A model generated the notes under the pieces. The model was not told where the DNA came from. It searched no databases and saw only the letters and a program-made list of their open reading frames with translations. From the NCBI GenBank assembly GCA_030682375.1, contig JAUXOL010000016.1, positions 82,577 through 146,576 of the forward strand: 64,000 nt of DNA, in the 5' to 3' direction. How positions within the stretch are numbered: position 1 is the first letter of the stretch; the number at the start of each line of letters is the position of its first letter. Below are positions 27,716 through 38,600 of this stretch, piece by piece. Origin of the DNA: Gallionella sp. Lineage in GTDB: Bacteria; Pseudomonadota; Gammaproteobacteria; Burkholderiales; Gallionellaceae. Both the position numbers and the translations under genes were made by a program.

Positions 27716-28906
27716 TTATCTTACGGGCACGGCGCGCTGCGCCCCTGCCTCTTCCGGCTGCACCTTCACGCCCGCCTTCACGCCGGCCTGATCCAGCGCG
27801 GTCACGATGCGGTCTCCCTCCTTCAGGCCATCCATGATCTCGGTGTATTCCCAGTTCGTCAGCCCGGTCTTCACGGTGCGCTCTTCCAGTACGCCGTCGG
27901 CCGCGCGATAGACCAGCACGCGCTTGCCTTCCAGCAGGGCCTGGGTCGGGATGCGCAGCACGTTGTCGCGCACGGTGTGGACGATCTCGACATCAGCGCT
28001 GTAACCGACCAGCAACTGGTCGAGTTGCGGCAGCTCGGTGAAATCGACCTCGACCTCGACGGTGCGCGCCTGTTTCTCCAGATCGATCACATAGGGCGCG
28101 ACGCGCTTGACCGTACCCGCGAAAGCCCTGTCCTTGATCGCATCCAGCGTGATACGTGCCGGGAGGGATTCTTTCACATGGGAGGCATCCACCTCGTCGA
28201 TAGGCGCGCTGACGAACAAACAGCTGTCGTCGATCAGATCGATCGCGGGCGGCGTCGGGATGCCGGGCGGAGAAGGCGTAGCGTATTCGCCCAGTTCGCC
28301 GCTGATGTCCGCCACGACACCGTCGAACGGCGCGCGCAGCACCATGCGACGCAACCCGGCCTGCGCCACGGCGATGCGCGAACGCGCCTGCCCGATCTCG
28401 CCGCGCGTAGCGGTGCAGGATGCCTGCCTGGCCTTGGCATCCGCCTCGGCGCGCTCCAGCCCCTCGGCTGAAATGAAGCCGCGCTCGCGCAACTGGCGCG
28501 CGCGCACCGCCTGTTTGCTGCTCTGGTCGGCCAGCGTGCACACCTCATCGACACGCAACGAGGCCGTACTCAATTGCTGCTCGGCGAGACGTGCCTGCGC
28601 CTGCAGGTCGTCGTTCCACAACTCCAGCAGTACCTGACCGGTCTTGACCCGTTCGCCCTTCTTCACCAGCAGATGCGCGATCTGCCCTCCCGCCGGAGGC
28701 GACATCTTGGCTCGACGGCAAGCCTTGACCGTGCCCGCGCGGGTGTTGCTGACCGTCGCTTCCACCGTGCCATGCTCCACCTTCACCAGCGCCACGCGCA
28801 GTGGCTCCGGCCGCGACAGGAACCAGAACGCACCCGCCAGCAGCACGGCAGCTGCCGCCCAGGCGAGATAACGGAACGTGAGATTACGGTGCTGCGGCAA
28901 GGCCAT
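27716..28906 (-). CDS. HlyD/MacA family periplasmic adaptor
   Basis: A 396-residue periplasmic adaptor (membrane fusion protein) with one N-terminal membrane segment (YLAWAAAAVLLAGAFWFLS). The lipoyl halves (GGQIAHLLVKKGERVKTGQVLLEL), a long hairpin coiled coil (QARLAEQQLSTASLRVDEVC, RAEADAKARQASC), and the beta-barrel and membrane-proximal parts follow. It should link the ATPase and permeases to an outer-membrane channel of the TolC type; no TolC is in this window. It is the first gene of the export operon, with the ATPase 4 bases after it. Confidence 0.92.
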   Translation of the reverse strand: MALPQHRNLTFRYLAWAAAAVLLAGAFWFLSRPEPLRVALVKVEHGTVEATVSNTRAGTVKACRRAKMSPPAGGQIAHLLVKKGERVKTGQVLLELWNDDLQAQARLAEQQLSTASLRVDEVCTLADQSSKQAVRARQLRERGFISAEGLERAEADAKARQASCTATRGEIGQARSRIAVAQAGLRRMVLRAPFDGVVADISGELGEYATPSPPGIPTPPAIDLIDDSCLFVSAPIDEVDASHVKESLPARITLDAIKDRAFAGTVKRVAPYVIDLEKQARTVEVEVDFTELPQLDQLLVGYSADVEIVHTVRDNVLRIPTQALLEGKRVLVYRAADGVLEERTVKTGLTNWEYTEIMDGLKEGDRIVTALDQAGVKAGVKVQPEEAGAQRAVPVR

Positions 28907-29017
28907 GCTTCCCCCGTGATGTCTGTGAACATGCGATACGACCAGCGGCTATTGTAACCAGACGACACCCCGGATTGTGCAACATATCGCGCTCCGACTT
29001 TTCGTCGCACAAAACAA

Positions 29018-29041
29018 AAACGCCACCCGAAGGTGGCGTTT
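29018..29041 (-). terminator. Terminator of the cold-shock gene
   Basis: AAACGCCACC, CGAA loop, GGTGGCGTTT is a perfect 10-bp stem. On the minus strand it is followed by TTGTTTTGT. It ends the cold-shock transcript 23 bases after the stop codon. Confidence 0.85.
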
Positions 29042-29063
29042 CTGACAATCGATTCTAGATCGA

Positions 29064-29267
29064 TTAAGCAGCCTGGATGTTCGAAGCTTGCTTGCCCTTC
29101 GGGCCTTGAGTCACTTCGAAGGAGACCTTTTGGCCTTCTTGCAGGGACTTGAAACCGCTCATGTTGATCGCGGAGAAGTGCGCGAACAGGTCTTCGCCAC
29201 CGTCATCCGGAGTGATGAAGCCGAAGCCCTTAGCGTCGTTGAACCACTTAACTGTACCATTTGCCAT
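29064..29267 (-). CDS. Cold-shock protein (CspA family)
   Basis: A 67-residue single-stranded nucleic-acid-binding protein with both RNP motifs, KGFGFITP and DLFAHFS, and the usual [11 protein letters not shown] start and [16 protein letters not shown] ending. It acts as an RNA chaperone. AGGAAG precedes the ATG. The 200-base upstream gap up to the VOC gene is long, as for cold-shock genes with regulatory leaders, but no cold-box was identified. Confidence 0.96.
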   Translation of the reverse strand: MANGTVKWFNDAKGFGFITPDDGGEDLFAHFSAINMSGFKSLQEGQKVSFEVTQGPKGKQASNIQAA

Positions 29268-29470
29268 GTTGTTACTTCCTTACTAGAAAAACGGGGAAAT
29301 CCCCCCCGCGGGACTATTTGAATCGAAGATTGCACATGAGAAACAGTACAGCACAGACTTTGAATCAAACACAAGCCAGCCTTTTACGTGGTTAATCCGA
29401 ATGCGTCAAGGCATTTTTCACAAATCGTGGAAAAAGACGGTTTTTCGCCCCTTCCCGGCCTGTTTCGCCA

Positions 29471-29839
29471 TCAACTGACGATGAACTCCAGCGCATTGCC
29501 ATCCGGGTCACGACAGAACAGCGCTGCACGTCCGGACTGGCTCATCGTGTAAACGATTCCCGCTTGATCCAGCTTCGTTTTCAACGCTCCAAGATCGGAG
29601 ACACCCAAGGCCACATGACGGTCGCGTCCGCCGTGCGAGGGACGCTGCAATCCTGCCTCGGGATTCGGCAACGCCATCAGGTGAATCTGCTGGCTGGCCG
29701 CGACGTCGTACCACACGCCCTCGAAGCCCATCTGCGGACGATCCGGATCGGGGCGCAGGCCGAGCACGCCTTCGTAGAAGTCGCGGGATCGCGCCAGGTC
29801 GCTGCTCAGGAATGTCGCGTGATGGATGCCCAATATCAT
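29471..29839 (-). CDS. VOC (glyoxalase/dioxygenase) family protein
   Basis: A 122-residue VOC-fold metalloenzyme-like protein. The two beta-alpha-beta-beta-beta halves start with GIHHATFLSSDLARSRDFYEGVLGL and RHVALGVSDLGALKTKLDQAG, and the ending FCRDPDGNALEF supplies the usual metal-ligand Glu. The metal-binding His (HHATF), His (RHVAL) and Glu are present, so catalytic competence is plausible. The substrate is unknown. It lies 24 bases from the end of purT on the same strand. Confidence 0.85.
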   Translation of the reverse strand: MILGIHHATFLSSDLARSRDFYEGVLGLRPDPDRPQMGFEGVWYDVAASQQIHLMALPNPEAGLQRPSHGGRDRHVALGVSDLGALKTKLDQAGIVYTMSQSGRAALFCRDPDGNALEFIVS

Positions 29840-29863
29840 CAGATAGCAATCATCGGTCGGCGA

Positions 29864-31072
29864 TCATCGCCCCGTAACCGGGACCACCTTGCTTGCCGCC
29901 ATCTTCGCGCGCGTCCTCGCCTCGTCGGTGTCGCGGCCGTTCGCCAGCGCGACACCCATGCGGCGGCGCTTGAACGACTCCGGCTTACCGAACAGGCGGA
30001 TGTCGGATGCCGGCACCCGCAGCGCCTCGTCCACACCGGTGAAAGCGATGCCCTTGTCTTCCAGCTGGCCGTAGATCACCGCCGACGCGCCGGGCTCGCG
30101 CAGGCTCGCATCCACCGGCAGGCCGAGGATCGCGCGCGCATGCAGTTCGAATTCGTTGAAACGCTGGCTGCACATCGTCACCATGCCGGTGTCATGCGGG
30201 CGCGGGCTGACCTCGGAGAACCACACCATGTCGCCCTTCACGAACAGCTCCACGCCGAAGATGCCCCGTCCGCCCAGATCGTCCGTGACCTTCTTCGCGA
30301 TCACGCGCGAACGCTGCAAGGCGAGCGGCGACATCGCCATCGGCTGCCAGCTCTCGACGTAATCGCCGTGCACCTGCACATGGCCTATCGGTTCGCAGAA
30401 ATGCGTCTCGATGTTGCCGTCGATGCCGACTGCGCGCACCGTGAGCTGTGTGATCTCGTAGTCGAAGTCGATGAAGCCCTCGACGATCACCCTGCCCTGG
30501 TTCACGCGCGAACCCGAAGCGGCGTAGTCCCACGCGGCCTGTACCTCGCCCGCGTTATCGACCTTCGATTGCCCCTTGCCCGACGAGGACATCACCGGCT
30601 TGACGATGCAGGGAAAACCGACGACTTCGGTCGCGGCACGCAGCTCTTCCAGACTGTCCGCAAACTGGTACGGCGAGGTCGGCAGAGCCAGCGTCTCGGC
30701 GGCGAGACGACGTATGCCTTCGCGGTTCATCGTGAGCTGCGTCGCACGCGCGGTCGGAATGACGCGCGCCAAGCCTTCCTGCTCGATCTGCACCAGCATG
30801 TCGGTGGCTATGGCCTCGATTTCCGGCACGACGATGTCCGGGCTCTCCTGTTCGATCAACGCGCGCAAGGCGGCACCGTCCGCCATATTGATCACATGGG
30901 CGCGATGCGCGACCTGATGCCCCGGCGCATTTTCATAGCGATCCACCGCGATGGTTTCGACGCCGAGGCGCTGCAATGCGATCAGGACTTCTTTGCCGAG
31001 TTCGCCGCTGCCGAGCAGCATCACTTTGGTGGCGGAAGAGGACAGCGGGGTGCCGAGTGTAGTCTGTTTCAT
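29864..31072 (-). CDS. purT: Formate-dependent GAR transformylase
   Basis: A 402-residue ATP-grasp enzyme that joins formate to glycinamide ribonucleotide (GAR) in purine synthesis. Signatures include [13 protein letters not shown] and [19 protein letters not shown] (substrate side), [11 protein letters not shown], the ATP-grasp part [49 protein letters not shown], and DIRLFGKPE near the end. It runs against the FBP aldolase gene, so the two are divergent with 115 bases between. Confidence 0.97.
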   Translation of the reverse strand: MKQTTLGTPLSSSATKVMLLGSGELGKEVLIALQRLGVETIAVDRYENAPGHQVAHRAHVINMADGAALRALIEQESPDIVVPEIEAIATDMLVQIEQEGLARVIPTARATQLTMNREGIRRLAAETLALPTSPYQFADSLEELRAATEVVGFPCIVKPVMSSSGKGQSKVDNAGEVQAAWDYAASGSRVNQGRVIVEGFIDFDYEITQLTVRAVGIDGNIETHFCEPIGHVQVHGDYVESWQPMAMSPLALQRSRVIAKKVTDDLGGRGIFGVELFVKGDMVWFSEVSPRPHDTGMVTMCSQRFNEFELHARAILGLPVDASLREPGASAVIYGQLEDKGIAFTGVDEALRVPASDIRLFGKPESFKRRRMGVALANGRDTDEARTRAKMAASKVVPVTGR

Positions 31073-31187
31073 AAGGCGCAGAAGATGGATTTCGGATCGC
31101 CTGATTATACCTAGGGGTAAGACTATTTACTTGAACGCCCGGAGGAGTAGCATGTCCTCATCCATTTCAACCACGAGGAGCGAGATC

Positions 31188-32237
31188 ATGACGAACGTCG
31201 AGCAGTTGCTGGGAGATGAAGCGGCACATCTGTTGCAATACCGTTGCGCAGGCATTCCGAAAGAATCGTTGCACCTGCCGGGACCGGACTATGTGGATCG
31301 CGTCGTGGCGATGAAGGACCGCAAGGTCGGCGTGCTGCGCAGCCTGCAGGCACTGTATGGACATGGACGACTGGCAAACACCGGCTACATCTCCATCCTG
31401 CCGGTGGATCAGGGTGTGGAGCATTCCGGCGCAGCGTCGTTCGCGCCCAACCCGATGTATTTCGACCCGGAGAACATCGTCAAGCTAGCGCTCGAAGGCG
31501 GCTGCAACGGCGTGGCCTCGACGCTGGGCGTGCTGTCCTCGGTCGCGCGCCGCTACGCGCACAAGATCCCGTTCATCGTGAAGATCAACCACAACGAAAT
31601 CCTGACCTACCCCAACATGTTCGACCAGACGCTGTTCGCCAGCGTCGACCAGGCGTTCGACATGGGCGCGGTCGCGGTGGGCGCGACGGTGTTCTACGGC
31701 TCCGAACACTCGCGCCGCCAGATACAGGAAATCTCCGAGGCGTTCGAACACGCGCACGAGCTCGGCATGGCGACCATCCTTTGGGCCTATCTGCGCAACC
31801 CGGCGTTCAAGGTCGGCGACAAGGACTACCACGTCGCCGCCGACCTGACCGGCCAGGCCAACCACCTCGCCGCGACCATCAACGCCGACATCGTCAAACA
31901 GAAGATGGCCGAGAACAATGGCGGCTACAACGCGATCAAATTCGGCAAGACCCATCCGAAGGTGTATAGCGACCTCACCACCGACCACCCCATCGACCTC
32001 GTGCGCTACCAGGTGGCAAACTGCTACATGGGCAGGGCGGGTCTCATCAACTCCGGCGGCGAATCCGGCAAGGACGACCTGCACCAGGCCGTGCGCACCG
32101 CCGTCATCAACAAACGCGCCGGCGGCATGGGCCTGATCCTCGGCCGCAAGGCGTTCCAGAAGCCGCTGCCGGACGGCATCGCGCTGCTGAATGCGGTGCA
32201 GGATGTGTATCTGGACAAGAAGGTGACGGTGGCGTGA
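31188..32237 (+). CDS. fbaB: Class I fructose-bisphosphate aldolase
   Basis: A 349-residue Schiff-base FBP aldolase of the DhnA/FbaB type, used in glycolysis and gluconeogenesis. The core reads [52 protein letters not shown], and [20 protein letters not shown], and it ends [10 protein letters not shown]-like ([17 protein letters not shown]). The preferred start is ATG 31188, with GAGGAG 7 bases before; ATG 31152, preceded by GGAGGAG, is in frame and is an alternative. The unrelated class II aldolase is not in the window. Confidence 0.93.
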   Translation: MTNVEQLLGDEAAHLLQYRCAGIPKESLHLPGPDYVDRVVAMKDRKVGVLRSLQALYGHGRLANTGYISILPVDQGVEHSGAASFAPNPMYFDPENIVKLALEGGCNGVASTLGVLSSVARRYAHKIPFIVKINHNEILTYPNMFDQTLFASVDQAFDMGAVAVGATVFYGSEHSRRQIQEISEAFEHAHELGMATILWAYLRNPAFKVGDKDYHVAADLTGQANHLAATINADIVKQKMAENNGGYNAIKFGKTHPKVYSDLTTDHPIDLVRYQVANCYMGRAGLINSGGESGKDDLHQAVRTAVINKRAGGMGLILGRKAFQKPLPDGIALLNAVQDVYLDKKVTVA

Positions 32238-32248
32238 TGCCGGTCACA

Positions 32249-32274
32249 GGATGGACGGCTCAGGCCGTCTATCC
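32249..32274 (+). terminator. Hairpin after the aldolase gene
   Basis: GGATGGACGGC, TCAG loop, GCCGTCTATCC is an 11-bp stem with one wobble pair, 11 bases after the aldolase stop. It has no clear T-tract, so it may need Rho or only stabilise the end. Confidence 0.5.
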
Positions 32275-32369
32275 GGTGCAGGAGGTGCTTCAGAACAAAC
32301 ATCAGCCTCTTTATTTAAAACCGTGGTCCCCTGTTTGTTCCCTGTTTTGTTAGCTGGCCCCCAAAATAG

Positions 32370-33143
32370 CTAATCTGAATCAGCGGAAGTGCCCTTTGCT
32401 TCCTCTAGTGCTTTTAGCCGTTTAGTTAGCTGTTTCTTAAAATCAGATTCTGTTTTCCATTGAATAAATCGATGGCCTTGAAGGTCAAAATGGGCAGATT
32501 CGCCATCCCGAATAGTTAAAATGATTTCCTTACCTAAAGCATGAGCAAAGCCAGCCTCGTAGTAGCAATTTGGTCTAGCTCCGGATAGATCAGCAATAAC
32601 GTACTTGCTCTCCGCTATCGCTTCCAGAATCTGGTCGGAAATCTTCCCTGAATCTGGTATCTCATCAACTCTTATGCAAGTAAGACCATATTTTTTGACT
32701 ACGGGTTTAATTACCGATGTGTAAGCAGAATTGAGAACTTCGTCACCAAATTTCATGACGACAAATGCCTGAGCCTTAGGAGGCTGGAATGCCTTTTGCA
32801 ACAGAGATGTTGTGGGTATGCTCGCACTGTCCTTTTTGATCTTATTTAGAAAACTCGATGTGCAATCATTTTTCTCCTGAAATTCAGACTCCCTAATTTG
32901 CTGGAAAATACTTTTTTCGGCGGTTGCCGTGAGCCTTTCGCCCGTTGAAAATATCCTAAGGAAAGTAGCATTCTTCATGTTGAAGAGCTTTACTTTTTTT
33001 TCTTCTCCCGCACTCGTATTTAGTGAAATTACTTGGCCATTGATAAATGGAAGAACCAAACTCTCAGTGATTCTTTCTTCGGAATGATTGGCCCATAAAT
33101 GGCCTGAGTTACCGTATTCGAGATGCGCATGGTAGACGGTCAT
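32370..33143 (-). CDS. Nucleoside-deoxyribosyltransferase/TIR-like protein
   Basis: A protein of about 257 residues in a stretch of clearly lower G+C than the genes beside it. The N-terminal ~120 residues are not recognised. The C-terminal half is a Rossmann-like nucleotide-binding domain: AFVVMKFGDEVLNSAYTSVIKP, IRVDEIPDSGKISDQILEAI, KYVIADLSGARPNCYYEAGFAHALGKEIIL (read in parts), then HFDLQGHRFIQW. The ADLSG-x2-PN-x-YYE-x-GFAHALGK pattern with Glu196 resembles nucleoside 2-deoxyribosyltransferases and TIR-like NAD-cleaving domains, which often serve as antiphage effectors. The start is chosen at ATG 33143; an upstream ATG at 33203 adds 20 residues. It is alone between the aldolase gene and tldD, in an islet of acquired appearance. 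Confidence 0.7.
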   Translation of the reverse strand: MTVYHAHLEYGNSGHLWANHSEERITESLVLPFINGQVISLNTSAGEEKKVKLFNMKNATFLRIFSTGERLTATAEKSIFQQIRESEFQEKNDCTSSFLNKIKKDSASIPTTSLLQKAFQPPKAQAFVVMKFGDEVLNSAYTSVIKPVVKKYGLTCIRVDEIPDSGKISDQILEAIAESKYVIADLSGARPNCYYEAGFAHALGKEIILTIRDGESAHFDLQGHRFIQWKTESDFKKQLTKRLKALEEAKGTSADSD

Positions 33144-33270
33144 GTGAGTTTTCCAGTTAAAGATACTGTGCGGCAGACTATCACCCAAGCGACATGTGGG
33201 CAATATGCCAAACGGCCTAGATAATTCGGAAAAACCTCAGGAACGGACCACGGTTTTCATATGAGCGCCC

Positions 33271-34734
33271 CTAAGCCGTACCGCCCACCGTCAACCCGTC
33301 TATGCGCAGCGTAGGCTGGCCCACGCCGACCGGGACGCTCTGGCCTTCCTTGCCGCAGGTGCCGACGCCGGGGTCGAGGGCCATGTCGTTGCCTATCATC
33401 GCGACGCGCGTCAATGCGTCAGGGCCGTTGCCGATCAGCGTCGCGCCCTTGACCGGTCTTGTGATTTTGCCGTCTTCGATCATGTAGGCTTCGGTGGTGG
33501 AGAACACGAACTTGCCGCTGGTGATATCCACCTGGCCGCCGCCGAAATTCACCGCATACAGGCCGTGCTTCACCGAGGCGATGATCTCTTCGCGGGTCTT
33601 GTCGCCGTTGAGCATCATGGTGTTGGTCATGCGCGGCATCGGCAGGTGGGCGTAGGATTCGCGCCGCGCGTTGCCGGTCACCGGCACGTTCATCAGTCTG
33701 GCGTTCAGGCTGTCCTGCAGATAGCCCTTGAGGATGCCGTCCTCGATCAGCGTGGTGACTTGCGTGGGGTTGCCTTCGTCGTCCATCTGCAGCGATCCGC
33801 GCCTTGTCGCTATCGTGCCGTCGTCGACGACGGTGACGCCCGGAGCCGCGACGCGTTCGCTGACGCGACCGGAAAACGCGGAACTGCCCTTGCGGTTGAA
33901 GTCGCCTTCGAGTCCGTGACCGATGGCCTCGTGCAGCAGGATGCCCGGCCAGCCGCTACCGAGCACCACGGTCATCTCGCCCGCCGGTGCCGGGTCCGCG
34001 TCGAGGTTGACCGTCGCCTGATGCACCGCCTGTTCGGCATAGCGGTGCAGCATCGCATCGTCGAAATAGCCGTAGTCGAAACGCCCGCCGCCGCCCGCGG
34101 AGCCTTGCTCACGCTTGCCGTTGCTCTCGACGATGACCTGCACCGACAGGCGCACCAGCGGACGGATGTCGGCGTTCATCAGGCCGTCGCTGCGAGCGAC
34201 CATCACCACCTCGTATTCGCCCGCGAGGCTGGCCATCACCTGGGTGACGCGCGGATCGAGCGAACGGGCGTAGCGTTCGACGCGCTCCAGCAGCGCGACC
34301 TTGTCGGCGTCCTTCAGGCTGGCAATGGGATCGTGCGGCAAATAGATCGCGCGCCGGGAACCGTGACGCATCGCCGGCACGGATTGCGCGCCGCCCTGCC
34401 GCGCGATTGCGCGGGTCGCCTGCGCCGCGCTCTCCAATGCGTTCAGGCTGATATCGTCGGAATAGGCGAACGCGGTCTTCTCGCCGCTGACCGCGCGCAC
34501 GCCGACGCCCTGGTCGATGTGGAAGCTGCCTGACTTGACGATGCCCTCTTCCAGCGACCAGCTCTCGGCGCGGCTGTACTGGAAATACAGGTCGGCGTAG
34601 TCGAGCCGGTGCGCCATCATGCTGGCGAACACCTTCTCGATGTGCTGCGACTCGATGGAATACGGCGTCAGCAGCGATTGCTGGGCGGTGGCGAAGAGGG
34701 TGTCGAACGGTGCTGCTTTTTTCATGTCATTCAT
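33271..34734 (-). CDS. tldD: Metalloprotease TldD
   Basis: A 487-residue TldD, which with TldE (PmbA) forms a metalloprotease acting on unfolded or modified peptides such as microcin B17 precursors. The zinc motif HEAIGH sits in [16 protein letters not shown], and the [19 protein letters not shown] and C-terminal [28 protein letters not shown] (read in pieces) are family landmarks. The true start is ATG 34732-34734 or ATG 34723-34725; a longer frame to 34905 reads through the neighbouring gene. Its start overlaps the stop of the amidase gene. Partner tldE is not in the window. Confidence 0.95.
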   Translation of the reverse strand: MNDMKKAAPFDTLFATAQQSLLTPYSIESQHIEKVFASMMAHRLDYADLYFQYSRAESWSLEEGIVKSGSFHIDQGVGVRAVSGEKTAFAYSDDISLNALESAAQATRAIARQGGAQSVPAMRHGSRRAIYLPHDPIASLKDADKVALLERVERYARSLDPRVTQVMASLAGEYEVVMVARSDGLMNADIRPLVRLSVQVIVESNGKREQGSAGGGGRFDYGYFDDAMLHRYAEQAVHQATVNLDADPAPAGEMTVVLGSGWPGILLHEAIGHGLEGDFNRKGSSAFSGRVSERVAAPGVTVVDDGTIATRRGSLQMDDEGNPTQVTTLIEDGILKGYLQDSLNARLMNVPVTGNARRESYAHLPMPRMTNTMMLNGDKTREEIIASVKHGLYAVNFGGGQVDITSGKFVFSTTEAYMIEDGKITRPVKGATLIGNGPDALTRVAMIGNDMALDPGVGTCGKEGQSVPVGVGQPTLRIDGLTVGGTA

Positions 34735-35590
34735 TTCCGCAACCGTAGATGATGCGATGCGACAGCGCAGGCAGGCTGGCGCGCAGGCTGGCCTGATACG
34801 ACGGGTTGACGTCGGCGACCACCACACCTGAACCCCGCGGCAACTGATCCAGTATCCGCCCCCATGGGTCGATGACCATGCTGTGGCCGTGCGTCTCGCG
34901 GCCATTGACGTGATAACCGCCCTGCGCTGCGGCGATCACATAGGACAGGTTCTCGATCGCGCGGGCGCGCACCAGCGGCTCCCAGTGCACCTTGCCGGTG
35001 GTCGCGGTGAACGCGGACGGCAGCACGATGATGTCCACGTCCTGCATCGAGCGGAATAGCTCGGGGAAGCGCAGGTCGTAGCAAATCGCCAGACCGATGC
35101 GGCCGAACGGGCTGTCGATCACGACGACCTGCTTGCCCGGCTCTATCGTCCGCGCCTCGTTGTAGCTCTCGTTGCCCAGCTCCAGATTGAACAGGTGGAT
35201 CTTGTCGTAGCGGCCGACCTGCGCACCGGTCTCGTCGAACACCAGGCAGCTGTTCAGCACCTTGTCCGGCGAACTCGCCGCCAGCGGGATGGAGCCGCCC
35301 ACCAGCCATATCCTGTGCTTTCTGGCCGTCTCGGCGAGGAAGGACTGGATCGGCCCCCGTCCCGGCTGCTCGCGCACCGCCACCTTGTCCTGTTCGTTCA
35401 TGCCCATGATCGCGAAGAACTCCGGCAGCACGACCAGCTTCGCCCCCTGCTCTACGGCCTTGGCGATCAGCCGCCGCGCCTCGCCCAGATTGCCGTCGAC
35501 ATTGGGCCCGGAGGCCATCTGGATAGCGGCTACCTTGAAGGCGTTGGCCTGTGCGGCGATGCGTTGCTGAGTGGAATTTCCGTCCGGCAT
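34727..35590 (-). CDS. Nitrilase-family amidase (NIT1/omega-amidase-like)
   Basis: A 287-residue carbon-nitrogen hydrolase with the Glu-Lys-Cys triad: LVVLPEFF (Glu), RYDKIHLFN (Lys) and [14 protein letters not shown] (Cys). This last motif and the [24 protein letters not shown] segment fit the NIT1/deaminated-glutathione-amidase group, which repairs deaminated glutathione, rather than an aliphatic nitrilase. In many proteobacteria this gene sits with yhdP and tldD, as here; it lies between them and overlaps tldD by 8 bases. Confidence 0.9.
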   Translation of the reverse strand: MPDGNSTQQRIAAQANAFKVAAIQMASGPNVDGNLGEARRLIAKAVEQGAKLVVLPEFFAIMGMNEQDKVAVREQPGRGPIQSFLAETARKHRIWLVGGSIPLAASSPDKVLNSCLVFDETGAQVGRYDKIHLFNLELGNESYNEARTIEPGKQVVVIDSPFGRIGLAICYDLRFPELFRSMQDVDIIVLPSAFTATTGKVHWEPLVRARAIENLSYVIAAAQGGYHVNGRETHGHSMVIDPWGRILDQLPRGSGVVVADVNPSYQASLRASLPALSHRIIYGCGNE

Positions 35591-35603
35591 GATTCTGTCC
35601 CTG

Positions 35604-38600
35604 CTATTTTTGAGTGTTCTGTTTGACTACGGCCTGTCCCGCCTTGGTTACGGATGGATCATCCCATGTGCCGCCGACATTGTATTCAAACGACACGATC
35701 TTATCGAGCGGATTGCCCAGCACCTTGTTGACCAGCAAGGCACCGATGCCGACTGCGGGGCCGGCCGCGAAAGCGCCCAGCAGGGACACGCTGTCGCCTA
35801 TCGTAGGCAATATCGCCACGCGCAAGTCCTGCGTCTCCTGATTCAGATCGACGCTCCCCTTCATCGTCACCTTGGCGGATGAGCCGTCGATACGGAAATC
35901 CTGCGTCTGGATCACACCGCGCCGGATGATTGCATTGCCGTTGATGCTATCGAACTCGAAACCGTCGCTGAACACATCGGTGAAATCCAGCGTGATGCGT
36001 TTCGGCAAGGATTGCAGGCTGAGCACGCTGAGCAGTTTGCCCATCCCCGGCTTCATCTTGAGGAACTGGCCTTTTTCGGCTTCCAGCCTGAGCGTGCCGT
36101 CCAGCGTCGCATAGTTGAAATCCTGCGGCGCTCCGCTCCAAGAAACGTTCGCGACCAGCTTGCCCTTGCCCGCCTTGACGGTGTCGGGATAACCCGAGCG
36201 CGACAGGATCTTGCCAGCATCGCTGATCTGCAATTGCAGATTGGCATCGGTGCGCGCCTTGCGCTCGGAGCCGTGCCATACCCCGTCGCCGACCAGACTG
36301 CCGTCCGGATTGACGATGCTCAAGCGACGCAAACGCCAGTCTCGCCCCTCGGGGTGACCAACCAGATCGAAACGCCCGACCTGTTTCCCGTCGATCTTCA
36401 GGTTCTCCACCGATATCTGCAGCGCGGGGAGGTTTGCAACGGCATCCAAGGGCAGCTCCGGTTGCGCCGTGCTCCCCGTGACACGGCTGCTCTCGGTCCA
36501 TTCGACGTTCTGCAAACGTGCCGTCAGCTTGCCGTCGCCGCGCGGCTGCCATTCCAGTTCGCCGTTCAGCACGTTGCTGGACAGGCGCGCAGCCAAGCCG
36601 TCTCCGCGAGCGCTGGCATCGATATCCAGATTGTCCACCTGCATGCCGAAACCGGAAGCCCTGCCGACACGCAGATCGGCTCCGCCTATGGGCAAACCAG
36701 CTGCCCCATCGTCCGCGCCTCCCAGCAGCCCCCCCCATCCCTGCAGCGACAGCTGCGGCACGCGTCCGACCAGCCACACGCCCTCCCTGCGCAGCCATTT
36801 TCCGGTATCGCCCGTCTGGTTGAAGGCGACGACGCCGTACTTGATCGCCATCGCGCCGTTCTCTTCGCGTCGCAACAATCGCGCGCTCAGCAATTTCCCC
36901 AGCTGTATCTCTATCGTATCCTGCCCGTCGGCCACGATGCGCTTCTCGACGCGCAACGGCATCGCATCGCCCGCACGCTTGGCGAAAGGCTGAGGCAGCG
37001 TCGAAGCGACGCCCTGCAGACTGGAGTTGATGACCAGTTCCGCGGACTTCTTCACGACGGTGATATCCGCATCCCATGGCGCACTGCCGCGCAATCGGCG
37101 CAGCCCCGGATGCGGAGCCAGCTTGTACAGCGCATCGAAGTCGCAACGCCCTCGCGCACTGGCATGCAGCATGCCGCCCTCCGCACTCTGCACGTCTATC
37201 GTGGCCGGCCCGCCCAATATGAGCGCCTGAACCTTTTCCGCCGACACGCCAGCCTCGGTGAACGACAGGGTCCCGCGCGTATCGCGCAGCAACGGCGCGC
37301 CGCCACCCAGATCGATGTCGTTCCCCTGCACCTGGAACGAACCGGTGACCTTCACCGGCTGCTCGCCCTGCAGCGGAACGCGCACATACAGATCGAGCTG
37401 CCCGCTGCCCGTCGCGCTCATGCCATCGGTGAAACCGTCTATATAACCGCGCACCGGGCTCTGCTGGATGAACTGCAGGAAGGTGGCGCTGGATGCCACG
37501 GCCACGCCCCTGATCTCCAGCGGCAGGTCCGCGCTCATCAAATCGGGAATGGCGATGGTCAGGTTCTGCAACCGGGCATCCAGCATGGTTGCGGCAGGCG
37601 CCTTGACCTCGAGCTTGTTGCCCCGTATCCAGAAATCGCCCTCGATATGTTCGACACGCGGCCAGTCCTTGCCGAACTCAAGCACTGCGTCCTGTGCATG
37701 GCCGCCTATCTCCAGCAGCGCATCCTCGGTGCCGTCCAGCGGGAAATCGCTCAGATTGCCCTTCACCCGCACGCGAAAATCCTCAGTATGTCCGGCCAGC
37801 AAGGCGCCTTTAAGCCAGTCGTTGTCTTCCTTGTCGAGCGCGACCAGCGGCGTGTAGCGGTATGCCTTGGTAACATCGCCGCGCGTCAGTGCGACGGTCA
37901 AGTCGAGCACGCCCGGCGTACCCTTCTGCGTCCGGTAACTGCCATGCAGATTACCTGCCAGATCGTCGTTGGCCAATGCGACGTTATCCACATCCACCCA
38001 CATCTCGCCGCGCTTGCGCTCCCATCCGACCTGGCCGGTCAGAGTCGCGAACGACAAAGCCTCGGGCATCGCCTCCGGCGCGTCCACCACCAGATTGCGC
38101 GAGTCTATGCTCAGACTGCCACCTTCCTCGTCGCCGTCCACGTCGAACGACAGTCCGGAGAATCCGGGTATCTGCCCGACCCTACGCACGGCGAGATCGT
38201 CGAAGCGCCCCTTGATACGATATTCCGCCGGGTTGGCCAACGGCCCCTGCCAGCGCAGACTCAGGGCGGAAAGGCTACCCTTGGGCGCATAGGCATCCAG
38301 TTGCGCGCGCAATCCTGCATCCAGCGGCACGAAGCTCGCCAGACCGGACAGTGTTTCCAGTTGCAGCAAGTTGGTGCGCATCTCTCCGCCCGCATGCCCG
38401 GCCTTGCCTGCGGCGATGCGCAGGTAGAAATCGGTGGGGGGCAAGGCAATGCCGTTCTGCAGGCGCATCGACAATCGCTGCGTGGATACCTCCAGGTCAC
38501 CATCGATCTCTTTCCATGCTGCTCGACCGCGCAGATCCAGCAGCGCCAGCTCCGGCACATCCTCGGCCAAGCGGGTCACCACATCGCGCAGCTCCACATC

